Below are positions 1 through 6,846 of a stretch of 44,330 bases of DNA, piece by piece. Each line of letters starts with the position of its first letter. Within the stretch, counting starts at the first letter, position 1. The notes under the pieces are model-generated. The model made no database searches, was not told where the DNA came from, and saw nothing but the letters and a program-made list of their open reading frames with translations. The stretch is from Affinirhizobium lemnae (GTDB lineage: Bacteria; Pseudomonadota; Alphaproteobacteria; Rhizobiales; Rhizobiaceae), in contig NZ_JALJQZ010000033.1 of NCBI RefSeq assembly GCF_022968395.1, positions 1 through 44,330 of the forward strand, written 5' to 3'. Position numbers and translations under genes: made by a program.

Positions 1-469
1 CCAGCAATGATCTTGAATCACAAAAACCAAATCAATGGAACCCCGCCGCGATTCCGAGTAGCGCTGACAGACTCTAGAATGCTTACCAACGACCTTTGAC
101 TGCGATGAGAACAGTGTCTCCGCAGTGAACGCCGGTTTAAGCTTTCTCAAACCCGGTCCAGCCAGTACCTGCATGCGGAGAGCTGTACCGGTAGGAACGT
201 GGGTTAGAGTTTCCGAGCCAAAGCCTTGATAGCAGACAGCGTTTGCGTCACCTCCAAAACCTCGCAGTCCTCCGCCGAAAAATCCCCTGTCAGTACCGGA
301 GCAATCCTCCCCAATAGTGCCGTTTGAATCTTCCCCCAGGTGCTGCGGCCGCCGGTCTTCCGGGGCACGCCCCGGAAGACCGGCGGCGCGTCATCGCCGA
401 TACTCCTTCCGATGGTCGGGAGGGGGATTTTGGTGATCAAGCTGAGGGAGACGATCATGATCCTGGATC
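1..469. other. Non-coding or decayed stretch at left edge
   Basis: No convincing intact gene is visible here. A minus-strand reading frame runs from 458 to 204. Its last 44 codons (338 to 204) have a feel like the C-terminal helices of a MarR-type regulator (a leucine-rich helix, then PVLTGDFSAED, then a second helix), but this is a weak impression. Its upstream half runs through a GC-rich perfect inverted repeat and is unlikely to be native coding sequence. The stretch lies directly upstream of istA remnants, so it may be host or older mobile DNA left at a truncation point. Confidence 0.3.
348..387. repeat. Perfect 19-bp inverted repeat with 2-bp spacer
   Basis: gccgccggtcttccggggc at 348-366 is followed, after the dinucleotide ac, by its exact reverse complement at 369-387. 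The arms are about 79 percent GC. There is no T-run on either side, so it does not look like an intrinsic terminator. It sits about 80 bp upstream of the first recognisable istA codons. It could be a mobile-element recognition structure, or a junction where a short segment was duplicated in inverted orientation. Confidence 0.7.
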
Positions 470-893
470 CTGCGCTTCGTCAATGAAGCCCTCGCCGAGG
501 AGCGGCCGCACCTGCGACCGTTGCCGCTGGCACCGTTCAGATCCGTTCTGAAGCTGGAGCGCCGCGTGTCGCGGGAGGGCACGGTCAGCGTCGGTGGCAA
601 TACCTACAGCGTTCCGGATGCCACGCGAAGCCGAGTGGTTGAGGTCCACTCTCTCGCAGACGAGGTCCGCATCTTCGAGAACGGCACGCTGATCGCAGCT
701 CATCCCGTCCTGGAGGGCCGTAAACACCGCCGGGTTCATTCGGATCATCGGCGACCCATTCAGCCGCAACATTGGCCGGGGAGACGGCAGGAATCTCATG
801 TCGTCAAACCCCGCCGGCGATACCGTGCTGCAGCGATCGCTTGCCTTCTATGATGCCGTCGGCAAGGTCCTGGCACAGGAGAACCGACCATGA
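470..893 (+). pseudogene. istA: IS21-family istA transposase, C-terminal remnant
   Basis: The frame starting at 470 reads LRFVNEALAEERPHL, then VGGNTYSVPDATRSRVVEVH, which is typical of the C-terminal beta domain of IS21-family IstA. That frame is lost between about 720 and 800. The tail resumes in a different frame at 807 (NPAGDTVLQRSLAFYDAVGK) and stops with TGA at 891-893, which overlaps the ATG of istB in the usual ATGA arrangement. Full-length IstA is about 500 residues, so only the last quarter is present and the DDE catalytic core is missing. It is a non-functional relic. Confidence 0.8.
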
Positions 894-1613
894 GCGCCAC
901 CCTCGACCCCATTCCGTCGATGATCGACCGTATCCGTCATGATCTCGTTGGTCTGAAGATGCCGCGCGCACTGGACGCTCTCGACCATGTCGTGCGCCGC
1001 CTCGAGCATGGTGCGCTGTCGGCCTTGGAGGCCATCGACATCCTCCTGTCGGAGGAACTCAGCCTGCGCGAGAACAGGCGCATCAAGACGGCCCTGCGCA
1101 TGGGCAGACTTGCAACCATCAAGACGCACGCTGGCTTCGACTTTACCTTCCAGCCCTCGCTGGATCGGGATCGCATTTTTACCCTGGCCCAGCTCGGCTT
1201 CGTCGACCGTCACGAATCGGTTCATTTCCTCGGCCCACCGGGAACGGGAAAAAGCCATTTTGCCACGACGCTCGGCGTCGAAGCCGTGAAGGCCGGAAAG
1301 AGCGTGTATTTCACGACGCTCGCCGATCTGATCGGTTCGCTTGCCCGTTCAGAACGGGAAGGCAGACTGCAGGAGCGCATTCGCTTCTTCTGCAGGCCGA
1401 TCCTGCTCATCGTCGATGAGATCGGCTATTTGCCGGTCGTCTAGGGCGGAGGCAATCTGTTCTTCCAGCTCGTTAACGCCCGCTATGAACACAGCGCAAT
1501 GATCCTGACGTCAAACCGCGGTTTTGCACAGGGGCTATGTCTTTGGCGACCCTGTCGTCGCAACCGCGCTGCTCGACAGACTGCTGCATCATGCCGTCGT
1601 CGTGCAGATCGAA
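890..1613 (+). pseudogene. istB: IS21-family istB helper ATPase, 5' part, disrupted
   Basis: This is the AAA+ helper protein of IS21 transposition. Walker A (GPPGTGKSH) and Walker B (ILLIVDEIGYLP) are intact. An in-frame TAG at 1442-1444 ends the reading just after DEIGYLPVV. The same frame then continues with GGGNLFFQLVNARYE, so the TAG is a nonsense change. A second lesion, apparently a 2-nt deletion around 1527-1534, shifts the frame inside SNRGFA. In the shifted frame the sequence runs GDPVVATALLDRLLHHAVVVQIE up to 1613, where the IS3-family element begins. The remainder of istB resumes at about 2884. The gene therefore carries at least three independent defects. Confidence 0.85.
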
Positions 1614-1675
1614 TGACCTGCCCCTGAGAATTTCCTCCAGAATGGATTAGAGTCCGGCCCATTGAGGACGGACGA

Positions 1676-1942
1676 ATGAAGAAGCAGAGATTTACGGAAG
1701 AGCAGATTATTGCAGTGCTGAAGGAGCAAGAAGCGGGGGCGAAAGCCGCTGACCTGTGGCGCAAGCACGGGATTTCGGAGGCGACATTTTACAACTGGAA
1801 AGCCAAATACGGTGGGATGGAAGTCTCGGAGGCGAAGCGTCTGAAGGCGCTCGAAGAAGAGAATGCCAAACTGAAGAAGCTGCTGGCCGAGCAGATGCTG
1901 GATGTGGCTGCACTTCGCGAGCTTCTTTCAAAAAAATGGTAG
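1676..1942 (+). CDS. IS3-family transposase OrfA (helix-turn-helix subunit)
   Basis: An 88-residue OrfA with an N-terminal transposase-8 type helix-turn-helix (start [18 protein letters not shown]; recognition helix region [15 protein letters not shown] at about residues 34-48). A leucine-zipper-like coiled coil follows ([20 protein letters not shown]), used for multimerisation. The 3' end holds the slippery run A AAA AAA at 1930-1936, immediately followed by TGG TAG. A -1 shift there yields the fused OrfAB transposase, as known for IS3 elements. No frameshift or stop damages the gene. Confidence 0.92.
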   Translation: MKKQRFTEEQIIAVLKEQEAGAKAADLWRKHGISEATFYNWKAKYGGMEVSEAKRLKALEEENAKLKKLLAEQMLDVAALRELLSKKW

Positions 1943-2865
1943 GGCCTGCCGCCGAGCGTGACGCCGTCGCGCATCTGAAGTCCGTCATGGGCCTTTCGGA
2001 ACGGCGGGCCTGCCAGATCATATCCGCTGACCGAAAGACGATCCGCTATCGGTCCTGCCGTCCGCCGGAAGTCGAACTGCGGTCGCGGCTGCGCGATCTC
2101 GCCAACGAGCGACGACGCTTCGGATATCGGCGACTGTTCATCCTGCTTCGGCGGGAGGGAGAGCCGTCCGGTGTCAACCGCATCTACCGGCTTTATCGCG
2201 ATGAAGGCCTTTCGGTCCGCAAGCGAAAGGCCCGACGACGTGCCGTCGGCACACGCACTCCGATCCTGGTCGAGGCGAAGGCCAATGCCCGCTGGTCACT
2301 GGATTTCGTCCACGACCAGTTCGCCTGTGGCAGGCGCTTCCGCGTGCTCAATGTCGTGGACGACGTCACACGCGAATGCCTCGCCGCAATCCCGGACACG
2401 TCGATCTCCGGCCGTCGTGTTGCTCGCGAACTGACGATGCTGATCGAACGACGCGGTAAGCCCGGCATGATCGTCTCCGATCACGGCACGGAGTTTACCT
2501 CAAACGCGATCCTGGCCTGGTCGAAAGATCACAAGGTCGAGTGGCACTACATTGCGCCCGGAAAACCGATGCAGAATGGTTACGTCGAATCCTTCAATGG
2601 TCGCATGCGTGACGAACTCTTGAACGAAAGCCTGTTCTTTGGCCTCGATCATGCCCGCAGCGCCATCGACGAATGGGCCAACGACTACAATCATTTCCGG
2701 CCGCACTCATCGATCGGATATCAGACCCCGGCAGACTATGCCGGGCTCATCGCCGCAACCGGCTCCAACGCTGCGCAAGTTGAAGGCTACGCGTTTCCGC
2801 CGGTTGTTCAAACCGCGCCATTTGGCGTAACCAAAACCACCGAGGCTCTAATCGCCGCCGGATGA
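1936..2865 (+). CDS. IS3-family transposase OrfB (DDE integrase core)
   Basis: The reading frame is -1 relative to orfA. Its ATG at 1936 lies within the A7 slippery region, so it can be made alone or as OrfAB by programmed frameshift. It has an N-terminal HTH_21-like region ([20 protein letters not shown]) followed by an rve integrase core. The catalytic acidic residues are visible in [17 protein letters not shown] and [12 protein letters not shown]. The C-terminus has the common [19 protein letters not shown] ending. About 309 residues, undamaged, so the element could still be mobile. Confidence 0.92.
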   Translation: MVGPAAERDAVAHLKSVMGLSERRACQIISADRKTIRYRSCRPPEVELRSRLRDLANERRRFGYRRLFILLRREGEPSGVNRIYRLYRDEGLSVRKRKARRRAVGTRTPILVEAKANARWSLDFVHDQFACGRRFRVLNVVDDVTRECLAAIPDTSISGRRVARELTMLIERRGKPGMIVSDHGTEFTSNAILAWSKDHKVEWHYIAPGKPMQNGYVESFNGRMRDELLNESLFFGLDHARSAIDEWANDYNHFRPHSSIGYQTPADYAGLIAATGSNAAQVEGYAFPPVVQTAPFGVTKTTEALIAAG

Positions 2866-2957
2866 AAATACAGTGGCAGGTCACAAAGGATCCAGCTACC
2901 GGTTGAGGCAGCATGCAGAACTCATGCCAGAGCAAGTTCGCTCCAAAGCCCTAATCG

Positions 2958-2970
2958 CCCCCCCCCCCCC
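2958..2970. repeat. Homopolymer run of 13 C
   Basis: Thirteen consecutive C on the plus strand within the istB tail. Such runs are prone to slippage in replication and in sequencing. Here it lies in dead transposon sequence, so no phase-variable gene is evident. Confidence 0.9.
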
Positions 2971-3019
2971 AGCATTCCCCCACCACAAAAGCCGCGCGGG
3001 CGGCCGCCGAAAAATCCTC

Positions 3020-3058
3020 AATTCGCCATGTCGTCCACGTCGGCATAAATGGCGAATT
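3020..3058. repeat. Inverted repeat near the presumed IS21 right end
   Basis: AATTCGCCAT at 3020-3029 is matched by its exact inverse ATGGCGAATT at 3049-3058, separated by 19 bp. It lies downstream of the istB stop region, where IS21 elements carry subterminal repeats for IstA. A transposase-binding role is an inference. The true right end of the IS21 relic could not be fixed because its left end is missing. Confidence 0.5.
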
Positions 3059-3184
3059 TTACTTCGGCACTTCTGGGGAAAAGTGAACAGCCATCTGTTA
3101 CAAGCGCTTGAACAGGTCCGCTGGGTTTCGTTCCAAGTCCAATATGTACTCCGCCGGTCAAATAAGTTCAATCGGGAGCAGTGA

Positions 3185-3417
3185 GTCCAACTCTCGTTTC
3201 GTATGATCTGCTGAAAAGCTTCGACGGTTTCCATATCAGCCTATTGCCTCAGCAGCGCCCGCGTCAGGTCGCATGCTCAAAAAGGTAACGCAAGCGATAT
3301 GAGCTGCTACGCGCGCCGGTAGAAAATGACACGATCGATGGATAGCATTACTCCATCGTATTGTCGGTCTGATCTGCGCAATTGCCAGTAACCGGCACTA
3401 GATGAGGTTCCTGTGGA
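3185..3417. other. Intergenic stretch between IS relic and orphan genes
   Basis: No gene is recognised. A small hairpin is visible, CGATGGA at 3336-3342 and TCCATCG at 3352-3358, about 60 bp upstream of the GTG of the next reading frame. It could be an operator or part of a leader. Nothing else stands out. Confidence 0.4.
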
Positions 3418-3606
3418 GTGGGACCGACACCCTTGAAGGGTATCATTTCAGACCCATCTCTACAAGTGCACTCACCTGACTACAACCCTCGCGATTATGA
3501 AAAATTGCCAAGACCATGGAAGGACAGTCCGGCGGAATATCGCATGATCTGGACTGTAGCTCAAATATGCAAGGAAGCGGTTTGGTTGCGAGAGGAATGC
3601 GCTTGA
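3418..3606 (+). CDS. Small hypothetical protein, coupled to a lipoprotein gene
   Basis: A 62-residue frame starting with GTG. It is not recognised. The product is soluble-looking and rich in P, D, E and W (for example SPDYNPRDYEKLPRPWKD). Support for a real gene comes from its end: the stop TGA (3604-3606) overlaps by one base the ATG of the following lipoprotein (3606), a TGATG arrangement typical of translational coupling. No strong ribosome binding site precedes the GTG. It lies between the IS21 relic and tRNA-Lys and may be island cargo or a chance frame. Confidence 0.4.
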   Translation: MGPTPLKGIISDPSLQVHSPDYNPRDYEKLPRPWKDSPAEYRMIWTVAQICKEAVWLREECA

Positions 3607-3848
3607 TGAAACATATGATTATCTTTGTAGTCCTTGCAGGATGCTCGACAACAACTGATTCGATAATGCCATTTCCTGCGAGCCTCACCTATGGGGGACG
3701 GTCACCGGTGGTAAATGCGCCCGTTGGCAGTTCGTTTGGTTATGACGTACGGGATGAATTTGGTGACCGATATCAAGAGCTTTATGAAGTTAAAGCCGAC
3801 CACACCGTTAGACTGGTAACACGCTTCAAATATTCCCGATCATTCTGA
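3606..3848 (+). CDS. Small predicted lipoprotein
   Basis: An 80-residue product starting at ATG 3606, chosen because AGAGGA at 3591-3596 lies 9 nt upstream. The in-frame ATG at 3597 is too close to that motif. The N-terminus MKHMIIFVVLAGCSTTTDS has a very short signal and a lipobox (VLAGC), so Cys13 would be lipidated. The mature part (FPASLTYGGRSPVVNAPVG, then YDVRDEFGDRYQELYEVKAD) resembles short envelope proteins with a beta-rich body, but no family is recognised. It is probably co-translated with the upstream 62-residue frame. Its base composition is more AT-rich than the chromosomal genes to the right. Confidence 0.6.
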   Translation: MKHMIIFVVLAGCSTTTDSIMPFPASLTYGGRSPVVNAPVGSSFGYDVRDEFGDRYQELYEVKADHTVRLVTRFKYSRSF

Positions 3849-3906
3849 AATCTCGAAACATCAGCAAAACCAGCGATTAATATCTGGGTGGAAATGTTTG
3901 GAAATG

Positions 3907-3982
3907 TGGTGAGAGCACAGGGATTCGAACCCTGGACCTACTGATTAAAAGTCAGTTGCTCTACCGGCTGAGCTATGCTCTC
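3907..3982 (-). tRNA. tRNA-Lys (anticodon TTT)
   Basis: Read on the minus strand, the molecule starts GAGAGCATAGCTCAG. The anticodon arm has loop CTTTTAA (anticodon TTT, lysine), the T arm contains GGTTCGAATCC, and the acceptor stem closes with TGCTCTC, discriminator A and an encoded CCA (3907-3909). The 7-bp acceptor stem is fully paired and the total length is 76 nt. The 3' end points toward the IS-rich left part of the window. Just beyond it GGAAATGT occurs twice (about 3892-3906). Confidence 0.97.
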
Positions 3983-4088
3983 TCACCAACAGCGCTTGGC
4001 GCTTTGAAAGTGGGCGGAACATATGCAGATGGCCCTCTGCGGTCAACCCGCAAAGGGCAAAAAATCAGATTGTGGACAACAATCTTTC

Positions 4089-4349
4089 TCAATGAATGCC
4101 TTTGCCATCAGGCTCTTCTTCGAAGCTGACTGCCTCCGCGCCATTTGCCGAGAGACGCACGCAATTGTCTTCGACATCAGCCACCAAATCAAGGGCAATA
4201 AAGTGGTGGTGCCCTTCGTGGCGGCCTTCCCCGCTATCACGTTTCGTAAGCTTGATTCTGCCACCTTCGACACGATCAACGGTCCCGACGTGCACTCCGT
4301 CGGCTCCAATCACTTCTGCATGCTCGCGGATACGGCTTGGTTCGATCAT
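4089..4349 (-). CDS. DUF2171 family protein (PRC-barrel-like)
   Basis: An 86-residue product. The start MIEPSRIREHAEVIGADG is chosen because AAGGAG lies 8 nt upstream of this ATG; a further in-frame ATG 14 codons upstream lacks a site. The sequence AEVIGADGVHVGTVDRVEGG followed by IKLTKRDS is the signature of DUF2171 proteins, short PRC-barrel-like beta folds common in Rhizobiales and of unknown function. The C-terminal half (HHFIALDLVADVED and an acidic tail) is typical of the family. There is no signal peptide, so it is probably cytoplasmic. Its role is unknown. Confidence 0.75.
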   Translation of the reverse strand: MIEPSRIREHAEVIGADGVHVGTVDRVEGGRIKLTKRDSGEGRHEGHHHFIALDLVADVEDNCVRLSANGAEAVSFEEEPDGKGIH

Positions 4350-4429
4350 TGCTGGATCTCCTTTGCTGCTGCCTGCTTCAAACGCATTCATGCAGCAAAG
4401 GATCCCTTCAGAGCGGTTGGGAGCCGCCC

Positions 4430-4762
4430 TTATTCATGAATGGTATAGGAGCCAAGCTCGCAGAGGTTCTGCGTATCTTCTGTGGTATCAAGGTCAGAAT
4501 CTTCAGTGAACTCGAAGCGCATGTCGTACTTGCATACGGTTCGCCCGTCACGGATCGTAATTTTAACGCTCTCACCAGGTTGAAGAACATCGTTGCCAAA
4601 AACATCTTCTTCCCAATCGTTAACACCAACAGGTGAAGTATAAAATCGTTCAAGCGTGGAACGTGTATTATTCGTCAGCATGAACACGAGATCTTCCGCC
4701 TTTGCGGAAGAAGCCAGAGCCGCAAAAGCGGCAGAAAACGCAACAACGTGTCGCAATTTCAT
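4430..4762 (-). CDS. Small secreted protein of unknown function
   Basis: A 110-residue product with a clear Sec signal peptide (MKLRHVVAFSAAFAALASSAKAED, cleavage after AKA). The mature part reads LVFMLTNNTRSTLERFYTSP, then a DWEEDVFGNDVLQPGESVKI core and CKYDMRFEF, with two cysteines (CKYD and NLCELG) that could form a disulfide. This NNT...FY.SP...W..D..G..VL..G pattern is shared by small periplasmic proteins of alphaproteobacteria that databases often mislabel. No enzymatic motif is visible. It lies 80 bp upstream of the DUF2171 gene on the same strand. A weak CtrA-like sequence (TTAG-N7-TTAAC, 4814-4829) lies upstream, in AT-rich DNA. Confidence 0.75.
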   Translation of the reverse strand: MKLRHVVAFSAAFAALASSAKAEDLVFMLTNNTRSTLERFYTSPVGVNDWEEDVFGNDVLQPGESVKITIRDGRTVCKYDMRFEFTEDSDLDTTEDTQNLCELGSYTIHE

Positions 4763-5250
4763 CGGAATATCCCCTAATTCACCTCGTTATCGAGGCGATT
4801 CAGCATTAGCTCATTAGTTTAATTTTAACAATGTTCATTTCGGAACATTACTAACGGATAGAATTACAGCTTTTTAACTGTACAAGCCTGCTGACTCGTG
4901 TCATATAAGATTTGACTGGAAAAGCGTTAAAATCCTTAATATGAAAAAGGCAAACGCACAGGGGACATGACATATTGGCTGGTGGTGTTTCCCTCTGGCG
5001 TGATTGATTTGGGCAAACTATCACTCTTCTGATAATCGGCAGCCGGCCACCGTATAAAGCCACCCATCGTCTATAAGAACAATGTTCACATTCTCGACCT
5101 GGATCGATTGGGTTATTCCTCGCAATACATGCAGCCTTCACAATGTCAGTCTAAGCTGTCCAGCATGAGTAAGTCGGCCGAAGATGGAATCTGCATGATA
5201 TATCAAGGATCGCATTGAGCCCAAATTTTAACCTGGTATATCAACGAAAA
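4763..5250. other. AT-rich intergenic region without recognised genes
   Basis: About 490 bp between the secreted-protein gene and the GntR regulator. A short hairpin CCTCG-ttat-CGAGG lies at 4782-4795. A 96-codon minus-strand frame (5141-4851) has no ribosome binding site, no family resemblance and an odd composition, so it is not called. The right end presumably holds the promoter of the regulator. Nothing else was found. Confidence 0.4.
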
Positions 5251-5895
5251 ATGGATGAAGCCGACGCCTCTCCCGTAGCACAGGAAACCTATAGTCGCCA
5301 AGCCTACCGTGCGCTTGAGCACCTGATTGTCACGCTGAAACTCAAACCGGGCACGCTGGTGACAGAGAAGCAGTTGATTGATCTCTCCGGTCATGGACGC
5401 ACGCCTGTTCGCGAAGCGATTCAGAAACTGGAATGGCAAGGTCTGCTCGCGGTCCGCGCCCGTATCGGACTGCAGATTTCCGAAATCAATACTTCCGATT
5501 ATCGGGACATTCTTGGTGTTCGCCGTCGGTTGGAGCCTATGGCGGCAGAATTGGTAGCAACACATGCAAACGAGGAACAGCGTCGCCGCATGGTTAACTG
5601 CGCGCGAGACATGGGCGCTGCGGCCGCAACGGCAGATGTGAATGAGTTCCTGTCTGCCGATAAGCGCTTTGACGAGATTGTTGAAGAGGCCTGTCCTAAC
5701 AAGTTTCTTGTCGGCTCTCTGGCGCCACTTCAAACGCACGCCCGCAGGCTGTGGTTCTCCACGGCAACGACCTCATCAATGGATCGGTCGGTCACACTTC
5801 ATGTCAGCATCATTCGTGCAATACAGCAGCGAAACGGCGCTGAAGCAGCGATAGCGACAGAGCAACTGCTTGATTACATGAGTGAGAGCATCTGA
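5251..5895 (+). CDS. GntR-family transcriptional regulator (FadR/FCD type)
   Basis: 214 residues. The N-terminal winged helix is recognisable: YRALEHLIVTLKLKPGTLVTE, a G.RTPVREAIQKLEWQGLL recognition segment at about residues 50-70, and a wing into IGLQISEI. The rest is an all-helical FCD ligand-binding domain (YRDILGVRRRLEPMAAELVA). FCD domains usually bind a metal with an Asp and three His. Here the usual D..FH helix reads DKRFDEIVEEA, so the first His is replaced by Asp; the last one in LHVSIIRAI is kept. ATG 5251 is preferred over an upstream in-frame TTG at 5215. The gene is monocistronic and convergent with sufA. Its target and ligand are unknown. Confidence 0.88.
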   Translation: MDEADASPVAQETYSRQAYRALEHLIVTLKLKPGTLVTEKQLIDLSGHGRTPVREAIQKLEWQGLLAVRARIGLQISEINTSDYRDILGVRRRLEPMAAELVATHANEEQRRRMVNCARDMGAAAATADVNEFLSADKRFDEIVEEACPNKFLVGSLAPLQTHARRLWFSTATTSSMDRSVTLHVSIIRAIQQRNGAEAAIATEQLLDYMSESI

Positions 5896-5910
5896 TACGC
5901 CAACGAGAAA

Positions 5911-5929
5911 CCCCGCAACGTGCGCGGGG
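5911..5929. terminator. Weak bidirectional hairpin between GntR gene and sufA
   Basis: CCCCGC (5911-5916) pairs with GCGGGG (5924-5929) across a 7-nt loop, between the convergent ends of the GntR gene and sufA. The downstream T-run is poor on both strands, so termination strength is uncertain. Confidence 0.45.
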
Positions 5930-5955
5930 GCTGATTTGCACTATTGCCGTTTCAA

Positions 5956-6348
5956 TCAGGCAGACGGGCTTTCCGTTGCGCGCTGCTTGGCAAGTGCCGC
6001 CAAATCGGCGGGCTTCAGCTCGACTGATTCACCGCACCCACAGGCCGAGGTCTGATTCGGATTCGTGAAGATGAAACCGGAGCGCATCTGTGTCGTTTCA
6101 AAATCCATCTGTGTACCAAGAAGGTAAAGCACAGCGGAAGGTTCGATCCAGACCTTTGCCCCGGCATGTTCGATCAGGTCATCCTTTGGGTTCGGCTCGG
6201 TCACCAGATCAACGGTATATTCCATACCGGCGCAGCCGCCCTTCTTGATCCCGACGCGAATGCCTTTGGCATCGGGACCGGACTTTTCGACGATTGCTTT
6301 GACGCGACCTGCGGCAGCGTCTGTCATGCTCATTACTGCAAAGCCCAT
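5956..6348 (-). CDS. sufA: A-type iron-sulfur carrier SufA
   Basis: 130 residues. It is an A-type carrier that passes Fe-S clusters from the SufBCD scaffold to apo-proteins in the cytoplasm. The three conserved ligand cysteines are present: Cys39 (KKGGCAGMEY), and Cys103 and Cys105 in the ACGCGES motif. The domain fills the whole protein. The start MGFAVMSMTDAAAGRV is chosen because GGAG lies 9 nt upstream. A longer frame upstream lacks this support. It is the last gene of the suf operon, 107 bp after sufT, and convergent with the GntR gene. Confidence 0.95.
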   Translation of the reverse strand: MGFAVMSMTDAAAGRVKAIVEKSGPDAKGIRVGIKKGGCAGMEYTVDLVTEPNPKDDLIEHAGAKVWIEPSAVLYLLGTQMDFETTQMRSGFIFTNPNQTSACGCGESVELKPADLAALAKQRATESPSA

Positions 6349-6455
6349 GGGCCTGATCTCCTTCACGCATCCGGATTCAAGGTCCGGAGGTTTCGGTCTG
6401 AATGTAGTGGCTTGAAGCTTAAGGATCAATGATTCCGAAGGATCGGCGGAACAAG

Positions 6456-6839
6456 TTAATACCAGCCGACGGCAACCTGCGCCTCTTCCGACATGCGCTC
6501 AGGCGTCCACGGCGGATCGAACGTCATTTCGACTTCAACGCCGGAAACGCCTTCAACCGCGCCAACGGCGTTTTCAACCCAGCCCGGCATCTCACCCGCG
6601 ACCGGGCAGCCAGGTGCCGTCAGGGTCATCACGATCTTGACCATGCGGTCGTCTTCAATATCGATCTTGTAAATGAGGCCAAGTTCGAATATGTCCGCCG
6701 GGATTTCCGGATCATAGACGGTCTTAAGCGCCGCAATGATGTCATCGGACAGGCGGGCCACTTCTTCAGGCGGAATGGCGGACTGGATGATGCCATCGCG
6801 GGCATCCCACTTCGGTATGGTTTCTTCGGTCGACATCAT
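6456..6839 (-). CDS. sufT: SufT-type MIP18/DUF59 Fe-S maturation protein
   Basis: 127 residues, starting MMSTEETIPKW. The DUF59 (MIP18) core begins DDIIAALKTVYDPEIPADIF and continues ELGLIYKIDIEDD. The conserved cysteine is in MTLTAPGCPVAGEMP and the closing motif is TFDPPWTPERMSEEAQ. SufT proteins assist cluster transfer, especially under high Fe-S demand. The ATG lies 7 nt after the sufS1 stop and the RBS overlaps the stop region, so the two are probably coupled. Agrobacterium work has called this position sufX. Start choice between two adjacent ATGs (6839, 6836) is open. Confidence 0.93.
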   Translation of the reverse strand: MMSTEETIPKWDARDGIIQSAIPPEEVARLSDDIIAALKTVYDPEIPADIFELGLIYKIDIEDDRMVKIVMTLTAPGCPVAGEMPGWVENAVGAVEGVSGVEVEMTFDPPWTPERMSEEAQVAVGWY

Positions 6840-6846
6840 TTCGTCC

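Larger units (their letters stand above)
1614..2883 (+). mobile_element. Apparently intact IS3-family insertion sequence inside istB
   Basis: The element is 1270 bp. Its ends are TGACCTGCC at 1614-1622 and the matching inverted GGCAGGTCA at 2875-2883, followed inward by imperfect terminal repeats that share a GATTAGAG block (1644-1651, inverted at 2846-2853). Inside are orfA and orfB joined through an A7 slippery run. The flanks are the two halves of istB: QIE is encoded just before 1614 and GSSYRLRQHAELMPE just after 2887. A clean target duplication is not obvious (GAA on the left, CAAA on the right). Ends of the form TG...CA and the two overlapping frames place it in the IS3 family, probably near the IS407/IS51-like groups. 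Confidence 0.88.
2884..3184 (+). pseudogene. istB: istB 3' remnant downstream of the IS3 insertion
   Basis: GSSYRLRQHAELMPEQVRSKALI (split here as GSSYRLRQHA and ELMPEQVRSK) is the expected IstB C-terminus and continues the reading interrupted at 1613. The frame then enters a run of 13 C at 2958-2970. Beyond about 3010 the translation no longer resembles IstB and probably covers the IS21 right-end region. It has no start of its own apart from codons created at the IS3 junction, so it is a relic and not a gene. Confidence 0.75.

Noticed and set aside
1611..2887. Perfect target-site duplication for the IS3 element
   Set aside because: The flanks read GAA and CAAA, which do not match cleanly; the size and identity of the duplication cannot be fixed.
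2958..2970. C13 run as a phase-variation switch
   Set aside because: It lies in the tail of a multiply broken istB, so slippage would switch no functional gene.
4851..5141. 96-codon minus-strand frame in the AT-rich gap
   Set aside because: No ribosome site, no recognisable domain and cysteine-rich random composition.
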